64,000 nt of DNA from DATARH01 sp963773625 (GTDB taxonomy: Bacteria; Pseudomonadota; Alphaproteobacteria; ATCC43930; CGMCC-115725): positions 186,001-250,000 of the forward strand of contig CAVZCJ010000009.1 of assembly GCA_963773625.1 (NCBI GenBank), in the 5' to 3' direction. Positions 56,857-64,000 of the stretch are shown here, one piece after another (the stretch's first letter is position 1; every line of letters starts with the position of its first letter). Below the pieces are notes generated by a model, which worked only from the letters and a program-made list of their open reading frames with translations, was not told the origin of the DNA and ran no database searches. A program made the translations under genes and the position numbers.

Positions 56857-57929
56857 TGTCTGAGTACTACCCCGCCAGCTATTGGCACCGGGTCGAGGAT
56901 GGACGGATCCAGTGCGACGTCTGCCCGCGCGACTGTAAATTGCATGAGGGGCAGCGCGGCCTCTGCTTCGTGCGAATGCGCGAGGGCGATGAAATGGTCC
57001 TGACGACCTATGGACGTTCGTCGGGCTTCTGCATCGATCCGATTGAGAAGAAGCCGCTCAATCATTTCTACCCGGGCTCGAGCGTGCTGTCGTTCGGCAC
57101 CGCTGGCTGCAACCTCGCCTGCAAGTTCTGCCAGAATTCGGATATCAGCAAGACACGCGACATGGACAGGCTCATGGACCGGGCCTCGCCCGAGGCCATT
57201 GCCGCCGCCGCCGCCCGGCACGGCTGCCGAAGCGTCGCCTTCACCTATAACGATCCGGTGATCTTTCTCGAATACGCCATGGACGTGTCCGACGCCTGCC
57301 ATGCCCGCAACATCAAGACGGTCGCGGTCTCAGCCGGCTATATGCACGACCGGGCAAGGCGTGACTTCTACTCGAAGATCGATGCGGCCAACATCGACCT
57401 TAAGGGGTTCACCGATGACTTCTATTTCAGGCTGACGGGCGCGCATTTGCAGCCCGTGCTCGACACGCTCCTCTACCTCAAGCACGAGACAGGTGTCTGG
57501 CTGGAAATCACGACCTTGCTCATTCCCGGAAAGAACGACTCGGATGAGGAATTGACGGCGCTGTCGCAATGGGTGGCGAGCGAGCTCGGGCCCGATGTCC
57601 CGTTGCATTTCTCGGCGTTCCATCCCGCCCACCGGATGCTCGACACGCCACCAACGCCGCCCGAGACATTGCAGCGCGCGCGCAGGATCGCGACGCAGGC
57701 AGGTCTCGACTACGTGTACCTCGGCAATGTTCACGATGTGGCCGGTGACACGACCTTTTGCCCGCACTGCCACGAGCCCTTGATCGTGCGCGACTGGTAT
57801 CGGATCAAACGTCATGACTTGGCGCAGGGCGGGTTCTGTCCGGGCTGCGGCGCGGCGATCGCTGGCCGCTTCGACGGTGGGGTCGGGAATTTCGGCCGTC
57901 GCAGGATCCCGATGACAATCGGACAGTAA
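56856..57929 (+). CDS. AmmeMemoRadiSam radical SAM enzyme, 357 aa
   Basis: ATG 56856 overlaps the previous stop (TGATG). The [4Fe-4S] cluster motif C-x3-C-x2-C is at about residues 85-92 (CNLACKFC). An N-terminal Cys set (about 20, 23, 27, 37: CDVCPRDCKLHEGQRGLC) and a C-terminal pair of CxxC (FCPHCHEP and GFCPGCGA) look like zinc or extra cluster sites. The body has AFTYNDPVIFLEYAMD and AANIDLKGFTDDFY, typical of the PflA-like activase group. Complete. Confidence 0.95.
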   Translation: MSEYYPASYWHRVEDGRIQCDVCPRDCKLHEGQRGLCFVRMREGDEMVLTTYGRSSGFCIDPIEKKPLNHFYPGSSVLSFGTAGCNLACKFCQNSDISKTRDMDRLMDRASPEAIAAAAARHGCRSVAFTYNDPVIFLEYAMDVSDACHARNIKTVAVSAGYMHDRARRDFYSKIDAANIDLKGFTDDFYFRLTGAHLQPVLDTLLYLKHETGVWLEITTLLIPGKNDSDEELTALSQWVASELGPDVPLHFSAFHPAHRMLDTPPTPPETLQRARRIATQAGLDYVYLGNVHDVAGDTTFCPHCHEPLIVRDWYRIKRHDLAQGGFCPGCGAAIAGRFDGGVGNFGRRRIPMTIGQ

Positions 57930-58035
57930 TGCGGCGATTGCGGCGCTAACCACCGTCTCCAGCACAATGTCCTCTTTCGGCAGCGATGGCGACATCGGGC
58001 AACCGGCAAAGGAAGGTCCGGTGTCCGACCGATTG

Positions 58036-59567
58036 TGTTGAAGAAGTCGGTTGTTAGGTAATTGGTGAGAGCGATAGCGCCGGCTGTAAAGTCGTCGGCG
58101 AGGGGCTCCCGGCTCAGGTGGCCGGGATTGGCGTCGATACCGGGATCAGCTTGGCGAGTTTGCGGAGGTTCTGAGCGGCGGCGGCGAGGTGGAACTCGTC
58201 GCGGGCGCCGTTTGGTCCTCGTAGTCGGAGCCGGTCGAGTTTCAGGATGCGTTTGAGGTGAGCGAAGAGCATCTCGACCTTCTTTCGCTCACGCCTTGAG
58301 GTGACATAGGCATCGGTTTTGGCGATGTCGCGCGCCACGTCACGGGCGCCTTCATGGATGGAACGCAGGATCTTGCGGGCGGGCGCATTGGGACAGCACT
58401 GCGGCTTCAGCGAGCAGTCCTGGCAATCCAGCTTGCTGGCGCGATAGCGCGTCATGCCGTTCTCGTCGACGAAAGGGCGCGGCACCCGATAGATTTTATG
58501 CCGCTGTCTGAGTTCCTTCCCGGCCGGGCAGATGTAGCAGTCGCGTTTGTGGTCATAGGCGAAGTCGTCGCGCGAGAAGGTGCCGTCGGTGCGCTGGGAT
58601 TTGTCGAACACCGGGATGTGCGGCTCGATCCCGCGCTCGTGCACCAACCAGGCGAGGTTCTCGGCGGAGCCGTAGGCCGCGTCCGCCGCCAGCCGCTCAG
58701 GCCACAGGCCAAAGCGCTCCTGCGTCCGCTCGATCATCCGTTGCTGCGCCGTCACCTCGGCTTGGCGGATCGCGGTGGTCGCTTCCACATCGACGATGAC
58801 GGCGTGCTTCAGGTCGATCAGGTAGTTGGTGCAATAGGCGAAGAAGGCGAGCCCGCCGTTCGCTCCCGTCCAACGCGAGGCCGGGTCGGCATGCGAGATA
58901 AACTTTGGCACAACCGGCGTCGCCGCGCCGAAGGCGGCATCATCGAGCACCGCCAGATACTCTCGCACGGCATGGTTCGCCGCCTCGGGGGCCTGCCACT
59001 CGCTACCCGGCACGCTGCGCTGCCGGTTAGCATCGGCCTTGATCATGCTCGCGTCGACCGCGAAGCCTTCGCCGCCAACCAATCCCTCGGCCATGCAGCG
59101 CTGCACGGTCGTCTCGAACACCTTGCGCAGCAGATCGCTCTCGCGGAAGCGACCGTGCCGGTTCTTCGAGAAGGTCGAATGGTCCGGCACCGCGCCATCG
59201 AGCCCGAGCCTGCAGAACCAACGGTAGGCGAGGTTCAGGTGAACCTCTTCGCACAGCCGCCGCTCCGAACGAATGCCGAAGCAATAGCCGACGATCAGCA
59301 TCCGGATCATCAGCTCCGGGTCGATCGAGGGCCGACCCAACTCGCTGTAAAACGGCGCCAGCTTGCAGCGCACCCCGTCGAGGTCGACAAACCGATCGAT
59401 CGACCGCAACAGATGCTCCGCCGGCACATGACGTTCGAGCGAAAACTCGTAGAACAGAGCTTCCTGCCCGCTCTGACGTTCCCCCATCATCGGCGTGCAC
59501 ACCCCAGTCCCCCGCACTGGATTGAATCAGCACCGCCGCGCCCCGACAACTCCCAACTTTTTCAACA
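58036..59567 (-). mobile_element. IS1182 family insertion sequence
   Basis: About 1.53 kb bounded by imperfect inverted ends: TGTTGAAGAAGTCGG at 58036 matches the complement of CCAACTTTTTCAACA at 59553-59567. Target duplication was not found by eye. It lies right after the radical SAM gene and only 72 bases before the IS110 transposase start, so it probably inserted into the left end of that element or beside it. Confidence 0.8.
58114..59490 (-). CDS. IS1182 family transposase, 458 aa
   Basis: DDE transposase with a DUF772 N-terminus (EHLLRSIDRFVDL; GRPSIDPELMIRMLIVGYCFGIRSERRLCEEV), NLAYRWFCRLG, SMIKADANR (DDE Asp region), AADAAYGSAENLAWL, and KIYRVPRPFVDENG, C-terminal RRERKKVEMLFAHLKR. 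Start ATG 59490; one further upstream. Complete with no frameshift, so possibly active. Confidence 0.95.
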   Translation of the reverse strand: MMGERQSGQEALFYEFSLERHVPAEHLLRSIDRFVDLDGVRCKLAPFYSELGRPSIDPELMIRMLIVGYCFGIRSERRLCEEVHLNLAYRWFCRLGLDGAVPDHSTFSKNRHGRFRESDLLRKVFETTVQRCMAEGLVGGEGFAVDASMIKADANRQRSVPGSEWQAPEAANHAVREYLAVLDDAAFGAATPVVPKFISHADPASRWTGANGGLAFFAYCTNYLIDLKHAVIVDVEATTAIRQAEVTAQQRMIERTQERFGLWPERLAADAAYGSAENLAWLVHERGIEPHIPVFDKSQRTDGTFSRDDFAYDHKRDCYICPAGKELRQRHKIYRVPRPFVDENGMTRYRASKLDCQDCSLKPQCCPNAPARKILRSIHEGARDVARDIAKTDAYVTSRRERKKVEMLFAHLKRILKLDRLRLRGPNGARDEFHLAAAAQNLRKLAKLIPVSTPIPAT

Positions 59568-59639
59568 TCGGGTAATGGGCGGCGGCTCTTCCCGGAGGCC
59601 GATAGGATCGGCTCCGTCATTGGAAGAGGAGAACCGCAC

Positions 59640-60654
59640 ATGGAGTATTTTGCCGGGTTGGATGTCTCGATGGCGGAGACGCACGTGTGTGTCATGAACC
59701 GAGACGGTGCCGTCATGCACGAGGTGAAGGTGCCGTCGACGCCTGCCGATATCGCGGCGGCGCTCGCACAGGCTCCGGCTTGCAGGCGGATCGTGTTCGA
59801 GACCGGCCGGATGGCGCCGATGCTCTACCACGGCTTGAGCCAGCTGGGACTGCCCATCGTCTGCATCGAGAGCCGGCAGGCCTATCAGGCGCTGAAGTCG
59901 CTGGCGACGCACAAGACCGACCGCAACGATGCGCGCGGCCTGGCGCATCTCGCCCGTACCGGCTTCTTCAAGCCGGTTCATGTGAAGTCGCTGCCGGCGC
60001 ACGCTCTGCGATCGCTGATCATCGCCCGTAAGAAGCTGGTCGGCCAGCGCGTCACCCTGGAGAACCAGATCCGCGGCCTTGCCGTGGTGTTCGGCGTCCG
60101 GCTGCCGCGTGCGTTAACAGCCGCCTTCATCAGGCAGGCGCTGCGGGCGAGCGAGGGCATTGCCGGTCTGTCCGCCGCCATGCGCGGCCTGGTCGCGGCG
60201 CGCACCGCCGTGCTCGCCGCCGTCGCGGCGATCGATGCGGACATCAGGCAGATGGTGCAGAGCATCCGACGCTTGCCGCCGACTGATGACGATCCCCGGT
60301 GTCGGCCAGCTCACCGCACTCGCCTTCACCGCCGCAATTGACGATCCCGGCCGCTTCCGGCGATCTCGCGACATCGGCGCCTATCTCGGTCTGGTGCCGC
60401 GGCGCTATCAGTCGGGCGAGGTCGACTACACCGGCAGCATCTCGAAGTGCGGCGATCGGCGGGTGCGGACCCTCTTGTACGAGGCCGCCAACGTCATGCT
60501 GACGCGCTACAAGGGGCCGCTGAAGCTCAAGGACTGGGCCTTCGCGATCGCCAAACGATCCACGATGCGCAAGGCGCGGATCGCGCTCGCCCGGCGCCTG
60601 GCCATCATCATGCACGCCATGCTGCGACACGGCACCGAGTTCAAACCCGCCTAA
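59640..60654 (+). pseudogene. IS110 family transposase, one frameshift
   Basis: GAAGAGGAG precedes ATG 59640. N-terminal DEDD RuvC-like domain: YFAGLDVSMAETHVC (Asp), IVFETGRMAPMLYHGL (Glu), HKTDRNDARGLA (Asp pair). The C-terminal Transposase_20 part (LMTIPGVGQLTALAFTAAIDDPGRF, SGEVDYTGSISKCGDRRVRTLLYEAAN) is in another frame; the change is near 60275-60300. Restored length is about 337 aa. The left end is shortened to 72 bases by the IS1182 copy. Confidence 0.9.
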
Positions 60655-61065
60655 CGGCCACCAGACAGGAGGACGAACCGAGCTCCCGAGCGGAGCGACG
60701 CCCGAGGGAGGGAGCAGATGACGGCGCCGATTCTGTAGCATGCGGCCAACTTGGCCGACTGCGATTTCAACCGAGCCGCTCTGCACCCAGCTGACCCCAT
60801 CAAGTGCCACTTGAGCACGTAGAGAACGCAGACACCCGACAGCGTCGATATCGCTCACAACCGAGCCGCCGCCCCTTGACCCATTAGAGAACACAATTCG
60901 ACCCTAAACCGACCTTCGACGACGCGGCACCGACCGGCTCATGTTCCCCCCAACCAGACCTTTCGCAGCAACGCGGCGACCCACCGCCTAGGTCGTCACT
61001 GGCAAGGCGCGTGGTTGGGAGCTATCCTCTCCGATGTCGCCGATGAACGACCCGCCGAGAACCCG
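60655..61065. other. Right flank of IS110, no gene supported
   Basis: About 410 bases. The first part must hold the right end of the IS110 element (no inverted ends are expected). A GC-rich dyad (CGAGCTCCCGAG near 60678, CCCGAGGGAGG near 60701) may form an RNA hairpin. No gene is convincing before the P450 start. Confidence 0.4.
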
Positions 61066-62346
61066 ATGAACGATCTCGCCGCTCCTGTTCGCGCTATCGA
61101 CTTTAAGGCTGAGGCGCATCGCGGTCCTTGGTCTATGCCACTGAACGAAATCGACGTCAGCAATCCGTACCTGTATTCGGAGGACACGTGGCACGGGTTT
61201 TTCGAGCGATTGCGGCACGAAGATCCGGTCCATTTCGTCGATAGCCCGATGTACGGTCCGTATTGGTCGGTTACCCGGTACCGGGACATCATGACCGTCG
61301 ACACCTCGCACCAGATCTACTCTTCCGATGCTGCGCTGGGGGGCGTCGCGCTCAAAGATGTCCCCCTGCAGTTCAGGAAGGAAAGCTTCATCGCAATGGA
61401 TCCGCCTCGGCACGACGAGCAGCGGAAGATCGTCTCGCCGATCGTCGCTCCACCAAACCTGGCAAAAATGTCCACGACGATCCGCGAGCGAGCGGTCCGC
61501 ATCCTGGAAGACCTGCCGCGCGGCGAGGTGTTTGACTGGGTCGATCTCGTGTCGATCGAATTGACAACGCAGATGCTGTCGACCCTGTTCGACTTTCCGT
61601 TCGAGGACCGGCGGACCCTGACCCGTTGGTCCAATGTCGCCACGGTCAATACGCGCGCCGGAACGGAGATCGACTCCGAGGAAAAGCGCGATGCCGTCCT
61701 GCAAGAAATGGTCAGCTATTTCACCGATGTTTGGAAGATCCGACAGAAACAGCCCCCCAAATTCGACCTGATCTCAATGCTGGCGCATGGAGAGGCGACA
61801 CACGACCTCCCGTCGCGGCCCAAGGAGTTCATGGGCAATCTGCTCCTGCTGATCGTTGGCGGTAACGATACGACACGAAACTCGATAAGCGGTGGACTCT
61901 GGTTTTTGAACCAGTTCCCGGAGCAATACGCAAAGCTGCGCGCCAATCCCAATCTGATCCCGAAAATGGTTCCGGAGATCATCCGTTACCAGTCACCGGT
62001 CGTGCACATGCGCCGCACTGCGTTATGCGACGCCGAGCTGAATGGGAAACGCATCCGCAAGGGCGAAAGGGTCGCGATGTGGTACATCTCGGGCAACCGA
62101 GATCCTGAGGAGATTGAAGATCCGGACCGTTTCATTATCGATCGCGCACGACCCCGTCAGCATCTCTCCTTCGGCTTCGGCATTCACCGCTGTGTCGGCA
62201 ACCGGCTAGCTGAAATGCAGTTGACGATCCTGTGGGAAGAGATCCTGAAGCGCTTTCCTCCCATTGAGGTCGTACAGCAGCCCAGGCGCGCCTATTCCAA
62301 TCTGATCCACGGCATTACCGAGATGAAGGCGCGGATACCGGCATAA
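61066..62346 (+). CDS. Cytochrome P450, CYP153-like (alkane/fatty acid terminal hydroxylase), 426 aa
   Basis: Heme ligand Cys in FGFGIHRCVGNRLAEMQL; I-helix GGNDTTRNS; ExxR in EIIRYQSPVVHMRR region; and WYISGNRDPEEIEDPDRFIIDRARPRQHLSFG, a CYP153 hallmark. Oxidises medium-chain alkanes, alcohols or acids at the terminal carbon, with electrons from a [2Fe-2S] ferredoxin. ATG 61066 is used; a longer frame starts at 61015. The ferredoxin gene is convergent 57 bases away; the ferredoxin reductase is not in the window. Confidence 0.92.
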   Translation: MNDLAAPVRAIDFKAEAHRGPWSMPLNEIDVSNPYLYSEDTWHGFFERLRHEDPVHFVDSPMYGPYWSVTRYRDIMTVDTSHQIYSSDAALGGVALKDVPLQFRKESFIAMDPPRHDEQRKIVSPIVAPPNLAKMSTTIRERAVRILEDLPRGEVFDWVDLVSIELTTQMLSTLFDFPFEDRRTLTRWSNVATVNTRAGTEIDSEEKRDAVLQEMVSYFTDVWKIRQKQPPKFDLISMLAHGEATHDLPSRPKEFMGNLLLLIVGGNDTTRNSISGGLWFLNQFPEQYAKLRANPNLIPKMVPEIIRYQSPVVHMRRTALCDAELNGKRIRKGERVAMWYISGNRDPEEIEDPDRFIIDRARPRQHLSFGFGIHRCVGNRLAEMQLTILWEEILKRFPPIEVVQQPRRAYSNLIHGITEMKARIPA

Positions 62347-62403
62347 GGCTTTCGGCGCCTCGCCGACTCACGGCGAGCGCGATCGTGCTGTCTTTGCCTG
62401 ACC

Positions 62404-62730
62404 CTAGTGTTGTCCTTCGGGCAGGCGCACAACAAGCCCATCGAGCGCTTCGGTGACCTTAATTTGACACGAGAGTCGCGAGTTGGGCTGTGCTAGCGCG
62501 GCGAAGCTCAACATGCTGGCCTCCTGCGAACCTGCGGGCGGGGTTCCCACCACGCCGAGCCACGCCTCATCGACATAGACGTGGCACGTGGCGCAGGCGC
62601 ATTCGCCCCCGCAATCGGCATCGATGCCAGGGATGTTGTTGTCGACTGCACCGCACATAACCGAAAGGCCGATCGGCACATCGACGCAGTGTTCGCGGCC
62701 GCCATGTTCGATATAGGTGATGTTCGGCAT
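62404..62730 (-). CDS. [2Fe-2S] ferredoxin, adrenodoxin type, 108 aa
   Basis: Ligands are Cys 40, 46, 49 and 88 (C-x5-C-x2-C...C: DCGGECACATCH and RLSCQI), the adrenodoxin/putidaredoxin pattern. An additional Cys 44 lies inside the first loop. It begins MPNITYIEHGGREHCVDV. It is most likely the electron donor of the convergent CYP153-like enzyme, though in other genomes the ferredoxin usually lies on the same strand as the P450. Confidence 0.93.
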   Translation of the reverse strand: MPNITYIEHGGREHCVDVPIGLSVMCGAVDNNIPGIDADCGGECACATCHVYVDEAWLGVVGTPPAGSQEASMLSFAALAQPNSRLSCQIKVTEALDGLVVRLPEGQH

Positions 62731-63028
62731 ATGGCGGCAACTCCGCGAGGCCTCTTTGTGGTGCGACCTTGCGCTGGAGGCCCTACCTTCACAAGGCTGC
62801 CTTGAAGATTACTCGATTATCGGTGCGTCTCGCTCATTTCCGCGCATCCCGGCATGGTCTCATTTCTGATCTCAGAGCGGCCGTTCAACCGCGGGCGCTG
62901 GAATGCGTCTTGATGCCCGAGGCTGTTCTCTAATCAGGGCGCCTGGGTCAAGCTCGGTATGAAAGCGCGCTGGTCTTTGCCGGGGTCATGGTTCTCTCCG
63001 GGGTCGGTTGCCCGCCCCATGATGGGTG
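62731..63028. other. No gene seen
   Basis: About 300 bases between the ferredoxin start and the IS110 remnant. It would hold the ferredoxin promoter. No FixK-type palindrome was found. Confidence 0.4.
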
Positions 63029-63418
63029 TCAGGGGTGTGACGCCGCGAGGTGGAAAACGATCTGAGTGGACATATGCCCATGTCGACCCACGGCCTCTGC
63101 GCGGTCATCCTCACCCGCCGTCCCGGCAAGGACAGCGCCTCCGCCGGAGCGGAGATGGTGTGACGGATCGCCTGTCCACCAGAACTTGGTACCGTCGGTC
63201 CAAATGCAATGCAGGATGACGGCAATCTTGCGAGCGACCGCGATGCGCGCCTTCCTGCCTCCGATCCGCTTCGCTAAGCGCATGCCCCAGGCTTTCAAGG
63301 GCGAAAACCGTTGAACCCTGGTCAGCAGCACGTGGGCTGCCTCGTAAAGGCAGGTGCGGGTGAGGGTGTCACCGCACTTTGAGATGCGCCCCTGCCTGTC
63401 TGTCTCACCGGGCGGCAA
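63029..63418 (-). pseudogene. IS110 family transposase, C-terminal fragment
   Basis: Reads GETDRQGRISKCGDTLTRTCLYEAAHVLLTR, FSPLKAWGMRLAKRIGGRKARIAVARKIAVILHCIWTDGTKF, the end of an IS110 transposase but from another copy than the element at 59.6 kb. The N-terminal two thirds are missing and the tail (after about 63170) is unrelated read-through. A genuine remnant. Confidence 0.8.
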
Positions 63419-63438
63419 TCGCGGCCTCCTGCGTCCGA

Positions 63439-63678
63439 TCAGGCGGAGTCCGCTCCTATGCGAGTTGCCACGTTAGCCTTTTCCGCAAGCCGTTCGTATT
63501 GGAGCGCTGCTTGTAGGAGATGCATTTTCAACGCAGGCGTAGTCGCATCGGCGGCCAGCCGCCGTACACGCTCTGCATGCTTGCGGTAGTAATTTGCCGG
63601 CAGGGACGGCGTGACTGGGGGAGATGGGTCCGCGCCAAACGAGCCAAACGCTGACGGGCTGCTGTGCTCCCTTGCCAT
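63439..63678 (-). CDS. Small helical protein, 79 aa, hypothetical
   Basis: ATG 63678; reads MAREHSSPSAFGSFGADPSPPVTPSLP, then helices NYYRKHAERVRRLAADATTPALKMHLLQAALQYERLAEKAN. The helical part is the short domain found in many small alphaproteobacterial proteins (AxxxRxxAxxxxxxxxxxxLLxxAxxYExLA). No function known. Confidence 0.65.
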   Translation of the reverse strand: MAREHSSPSAFGSFGADPSPPVTPSLPANYYRKHAERVRRLAADATTPALKMHLLQAALQYERLAEKANVATRIGADSA

Positions 63679-63712
63679 GTGTTCCCTATCAGGTCCCAAA
63701 GTCGATGATGAC

Positions 63713-63946
63713 CTATGCCGCGCGCTGTACATTAGGGGCCGGCGGCGGCTCACCATCTGGCTCCCTCGCGACGATCCGCGCTGCAATGCCCCAGTCGCGC
63801 AGGCATTCGAGTGCGATTTCGGCTTCGTCGCGCGGAATTCGGCGTATCCAGGCGCCGCTGCTGATGTTCCGCTGTACCCTCAACCCCAGGGCCTCGGCGG
63901 CCTTTTGACCGTTTGTTGGAAGGGCGATGTCGACGAGATCAATCAT
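63713..63946 (-). CDS. Small conserved protein, 77 aa (paralogue of 46105-46335)
   Basis: Reads MIDLVDIALPTNGQKAAEALGLR then NISSGAWIRRIPRDEAEIALECLRDWGIAARIV. Nearly the same as the 46.1 kb gene, including the preceding GGATCTCCCCGT leader. The two copies bracket 17 kb. Confidence 0.75.
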   Translation of the reverse strand: MIDLVDIALPTNGQKAAEALGLRVQRNISSGAWIRRIPRDEAEIALECLRDWGIAARIVAREPDGEPPPAPNVQRAA

Positions 63947-64000
63947 GGATCTCCCCGTTATTGAGTGACAATGAAAGCCGGACTGCGCTCGCGTAGGGCG

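Noticed and set aside
58354..59697. 447-codon plus-strand frame across the IS1182 transposase
   Set aside because: Exact antisense of a transposase with clear DDE motifs; no recognisable protein.

Overview
The window reads as a chromosomal segment of a high-GC alphaproteobacterium. Rhizobiales- or Rhodospirillales-like affiliation is inferred from gene content (DUF2934, ChaB, DUF2267, DUF190, CYP153, an IS110 and an IS1182 element) and from repeated FixK/FNR-type palindromes; no rRNA or other phylogenetic marker is present to prove it.

Positions 1-18.9 kb form a dense low-oxygen and energy-stress block: partial PEP carboxylase (ppc), CBS proteins, aspartate 4-decarboxylase, an HPF-cold-shock fusion, a universal stress protein, a PRPP synthase, a coupled hydrolase and phosphoribosyltransferase, a nitroreductase, an AMP-ligase/ACP/acyltransferase fusion, nicotinate phosphoribosyltransferase, and an operon with RMD1-, ornithine decarboxylase- and cyclic-2,3-diphosphoglycerate synthetase-like proteins. 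Palindromes fitting TTG(A/C)-N6-(T/G)CAA stand before most transcription units. The gene set resembles the mycobacterial DosR dormancy regulon although the regulator would be of another family.

Positions 19.7-26.1 kb hold the most novel-looking locus. A minus-strand run (ABC transporter, GAF protein, frameshifted subtilisin-like protease, a 93-aa protein and a 78-aa four-CxxC-type peptide) is divergent from a TRAFs-binding/TPR-SLOG-nucleotide cyclase protein whose cyclase active site departs from the canonical pattern. To its right lies a 3' fragment of a tRNA-Lys gene (a likely attachment-site scar) and a narK remnant.

Positions 27.9-35.7 kb carry a phosphoketolase unit: a truncated acetate kinase coupled by an ATGA overlap to a CBS protein, then phosphoketolase and an ADP-forming acyl-CoA synthetase/GNAT fusion, with a perfect FixK box upstream.

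Positions 35.95-45.29 kb are an apparently foreign block (STAS protein, giant PAS/GAF sensor phosphatase, glycogen phosphorylase, glycogen debranching enzyme) with a frameshift every few hundred bases, far denser than in the flanks. It is either a decaying transfer or a misassembled low-accuracy segment.

Positions 45.5-64 kb are mixed: small hypothetical genes, a tandem USP, a UPF0182 membrane protein, an orphan histidine kinase, a CBS-CBS-BON protein, the complete AmmeMemoRadiSam trio (MEMO1 frameshifted), IS1182 abutting IS110, a CYP153-type P450 with a convergent [2Fe-2S] ferredoxin, and an IS110 remnant. Two paralogous 76/77-aa genes (46.1 and 63.7 kb) bracket this part. No CRISPR array or rRNA was seen.
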